From Terrimesophilobacter sp039923755 (lineage in GTDB: Bacteria > Actinomycetota > Actinomycetes > Actinomycetales > Microbacteriaceae): a DNA stretch of 6,256 bases. Positions 5,263 to 6,256 of this stretch are shown here, one piece after another; within the stretch, counting starts at the first letter, position 1; the number at the start of each line of letters is the position of its first letter. The stretch spans positions 1-6,256 of the forward strand of contig JBDTCD010000106.1 in the NCBI GenBank assembly GCA_039923755.1, written 5' to 3'. Made by a program: the position numbers and the translations under genes. The notes beneath the pieces are model-generated. The model did not search any database and was not told the origin of the DNA. It worked only from the letters and a program-made list of their open reading frames with translations.

Positions 5263-6256
5263 GATGCTGAAACTCCCGCCTGTTGTGCCGCCACAAATCT
5301 GACCGCCGAGGCGTTGGTCTCCGCCAGGATGATGCCGGCGTCGCGAAGAATGTCGCGCTGCCTCGAAATACCCTGCGGGTCGCCGGGCGTTCCGCACACG
5401 GATGCGACGAACTCGAGTCGTCGGCCGTCAGCCTCTGCCGTACGCCGTGCTTCGCGCACCGCCTCGGCAACCGGGCTCGACGGGTCGATGTTCGCACCGT
5501 GGCCGAGGACGACATCCAGAAGAACAATGCCCACCGAGGGATCTGATCCGGCCGCAACGATCTTCTCTGCCCGTGCCTCGGGATCGATCATCGGATGCGG
5601 CTTTCCCGCTGTGTACTGGTCGTCACCGAGATCGAGTACCTCGCAATCGATGTGCGAACGCTTCAACAGGATCTTCGCTTCAGACGCCAGAGTTCCGCCG
5701 GTGTAGAGGCCGAGAACTCGACCGCTGACGGGCTCGATCGGATCAAGGTCTTTGACGATAAGTTCGTGACCGGCGAGGCGCGCGGCTGCGATTGCGCCGC
5801 CCTCAAGAGTGCCCCGGACCACCACACCCGTCGAACCGTTGGCGGGTTCGGAATCCTCCATTCCAAGGAAGCACGCTACAACGGGTTTGCCACGGCGGGC
5901 GATACTGTCCAGTCGCGCCAGGAGTGCATCCGCTACCTCGTCGGCCGGGGGCTTTGAAACGACGATGATGGCTTCGGTTCCTTCGTCGGCGTCCAGTAGG
6001 TCCAGCGCGAAGTTTGCCATGATGCCACCGACTTCGGCAGTCAGGTCGCGGCCGCCAACACCGATGAGCTGTGAAACGCCGACGCCGGCGAGGTCCAGGA
6101 GTCGCGAGACTTCCTGGGCTCCGGTGCCGGAAGCCGCGACCAATCCCACTGCACCGCGCGTGACCACGTTCGCAAACCCGAGAGGGACGCCATCAAGAAT
6201 CGCTGTGCCGCAGTCCGGGCCCATGAACAGGAGCCGGTTGTCCACCGCCAGCCTTT
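5259..6256 (-). CDS. fdrA: FdrA/AllF family protein, C-terminal part (runs off the right edge)
   Basis: The last 331 codons of an acyl-CoA synthetase-like protein; E. coli FdrA is about 555 residues, so roughly 40% is missing. The frame is open to base 6256. The GTG at 6243-6245 is internal, not the start, because conserved sequence (RLAVDNRLLFMGPDCGTA) runs through it. FdrA resembles the succinyl-CoA synthetase alpha subunit: MGPDCGTA (about 6207-6230), the glycine loop ASGTGAQEV, GVGGRDL, then the second domain with LGLYTGGTLASEA, GKPHPMIDPEARAEKI, LLDVVLGHGANIDPSSP and VCGTPGDPQGISRQRDIL. In E. coli, FdrA (AllF) is reported to act with YlbE and YlbF in oxamate carbamoyltransferase, releasing carbamoyl phosphate from oxalurate. 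The TGA stop (5259-5261) overlaps the DUF1116 start. The operon promoter and any regulator must lie beyond the right edge. Confidence 0.93.
   Translation of the reverse strand, partial: RLAVDNRLLFMGPDCGTAILDGVPLGFANVVTRGAVGLVAASGTGAQEVSRLLDLAGVGVSQLIGVGGRDLTAEVGGIMANFALDLLDADEGTEAIIVVSKPPADEVADALLARLDSIARRGKPVVACFLGMEDSEPANGSTGVVVRGTLEGGAIAAARLAGHELIVKDLDPIEPVSGRVLGLYTGGTLASEAKILLKRSHIDCEVLDLGDDQYTAGKPHPMIDPEARAEKIVAAGSDPSVGIVLLDVVLGHGANIDPSSPVAEAVREARRTAEADGRRLEFVASVCGTPGDPQGISRQRDILRDAGIILAETNASAVRFVAAQQAGVSAS

Noticed and set aside
5263..5397. 45-residue N-terminal extension of the DUF1116 protein
   Set aside because: The stretch overlaps fdrA, is low-complexity Arg/Gly/His-rich, and the ATG at 5260-5262 has its own ribosome binding site and the family's normal N-terminus.
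6243..6245. GTG as start of the FdrA-like protein
   Set aside because: The reading frame stays open to the window edge and the surrounding residues are mid-protein FdrA sequence; the protein is cut by the window.

Overview
The window is GC-rich (roughly 60% by eye) and almost fully coding. Codon use, a GTG start, ATGA gene overlaps and the protein sequences suggest a high-GC bacterium, most likely an actinomycete. No gene in the window fixes the genus.

Layout. On the plus strand, bases 1-172 hold the 3' end of tag (DNA-3-methyladenine glycosylase I), a repair gene unrelated to the rest. A 43-base convergent gap follows (173-215), with a strong hairpin that probably ends transcription from both sides. 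Everything from 216 to the right edge is one minus-strand operon, transcribed from right to left. In transcription order it holds: the C-terminal part of an FdrA/AllF-like protein (beginning beyond 6256), a DUF1116 (YlbE/AllG-like) protein, a carbamate kinase, an isochorismatase-family cysteine hydrolase closest to biuret hydrolases, and an NCS2/AzgA-like permease with a soluble C-terminal domain. Three of the four junctions are ATGA stop/start overlaps; the fourth is a 33-base gap with a good ribosome binding site. There is no non-coding stretch over 300 bases, and no RNA gene, insertion sequence or CRISPR array is visible.

How the genes may work together. In E. coli, FdrA, YlbE and YlbF (AllFGH) are reported to form oxamate carbamoyltransferase, which phosphorolyses oxalurate to oxamate and carbamoyl phosphate. 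Carbamate kinase (YbcF/AllK) then makes ATP, ammonia and CO2. Two of the three transferase subunits and the kinase are here. The third (DUF2877, YlbF/AllH) is not in the window and may lie upstream. The new elements are the biuret-hydrolase-like enzyme and the permease, whose last ~120 residues resemble the C-terminal domain of allophanate hydrolase. Together they suggest a transport and ATP-yielding breakdown pathway for a ureido compound: oxalurate/allantoin-derived, or biuret/allophanate. The identity of the substrate is inference.
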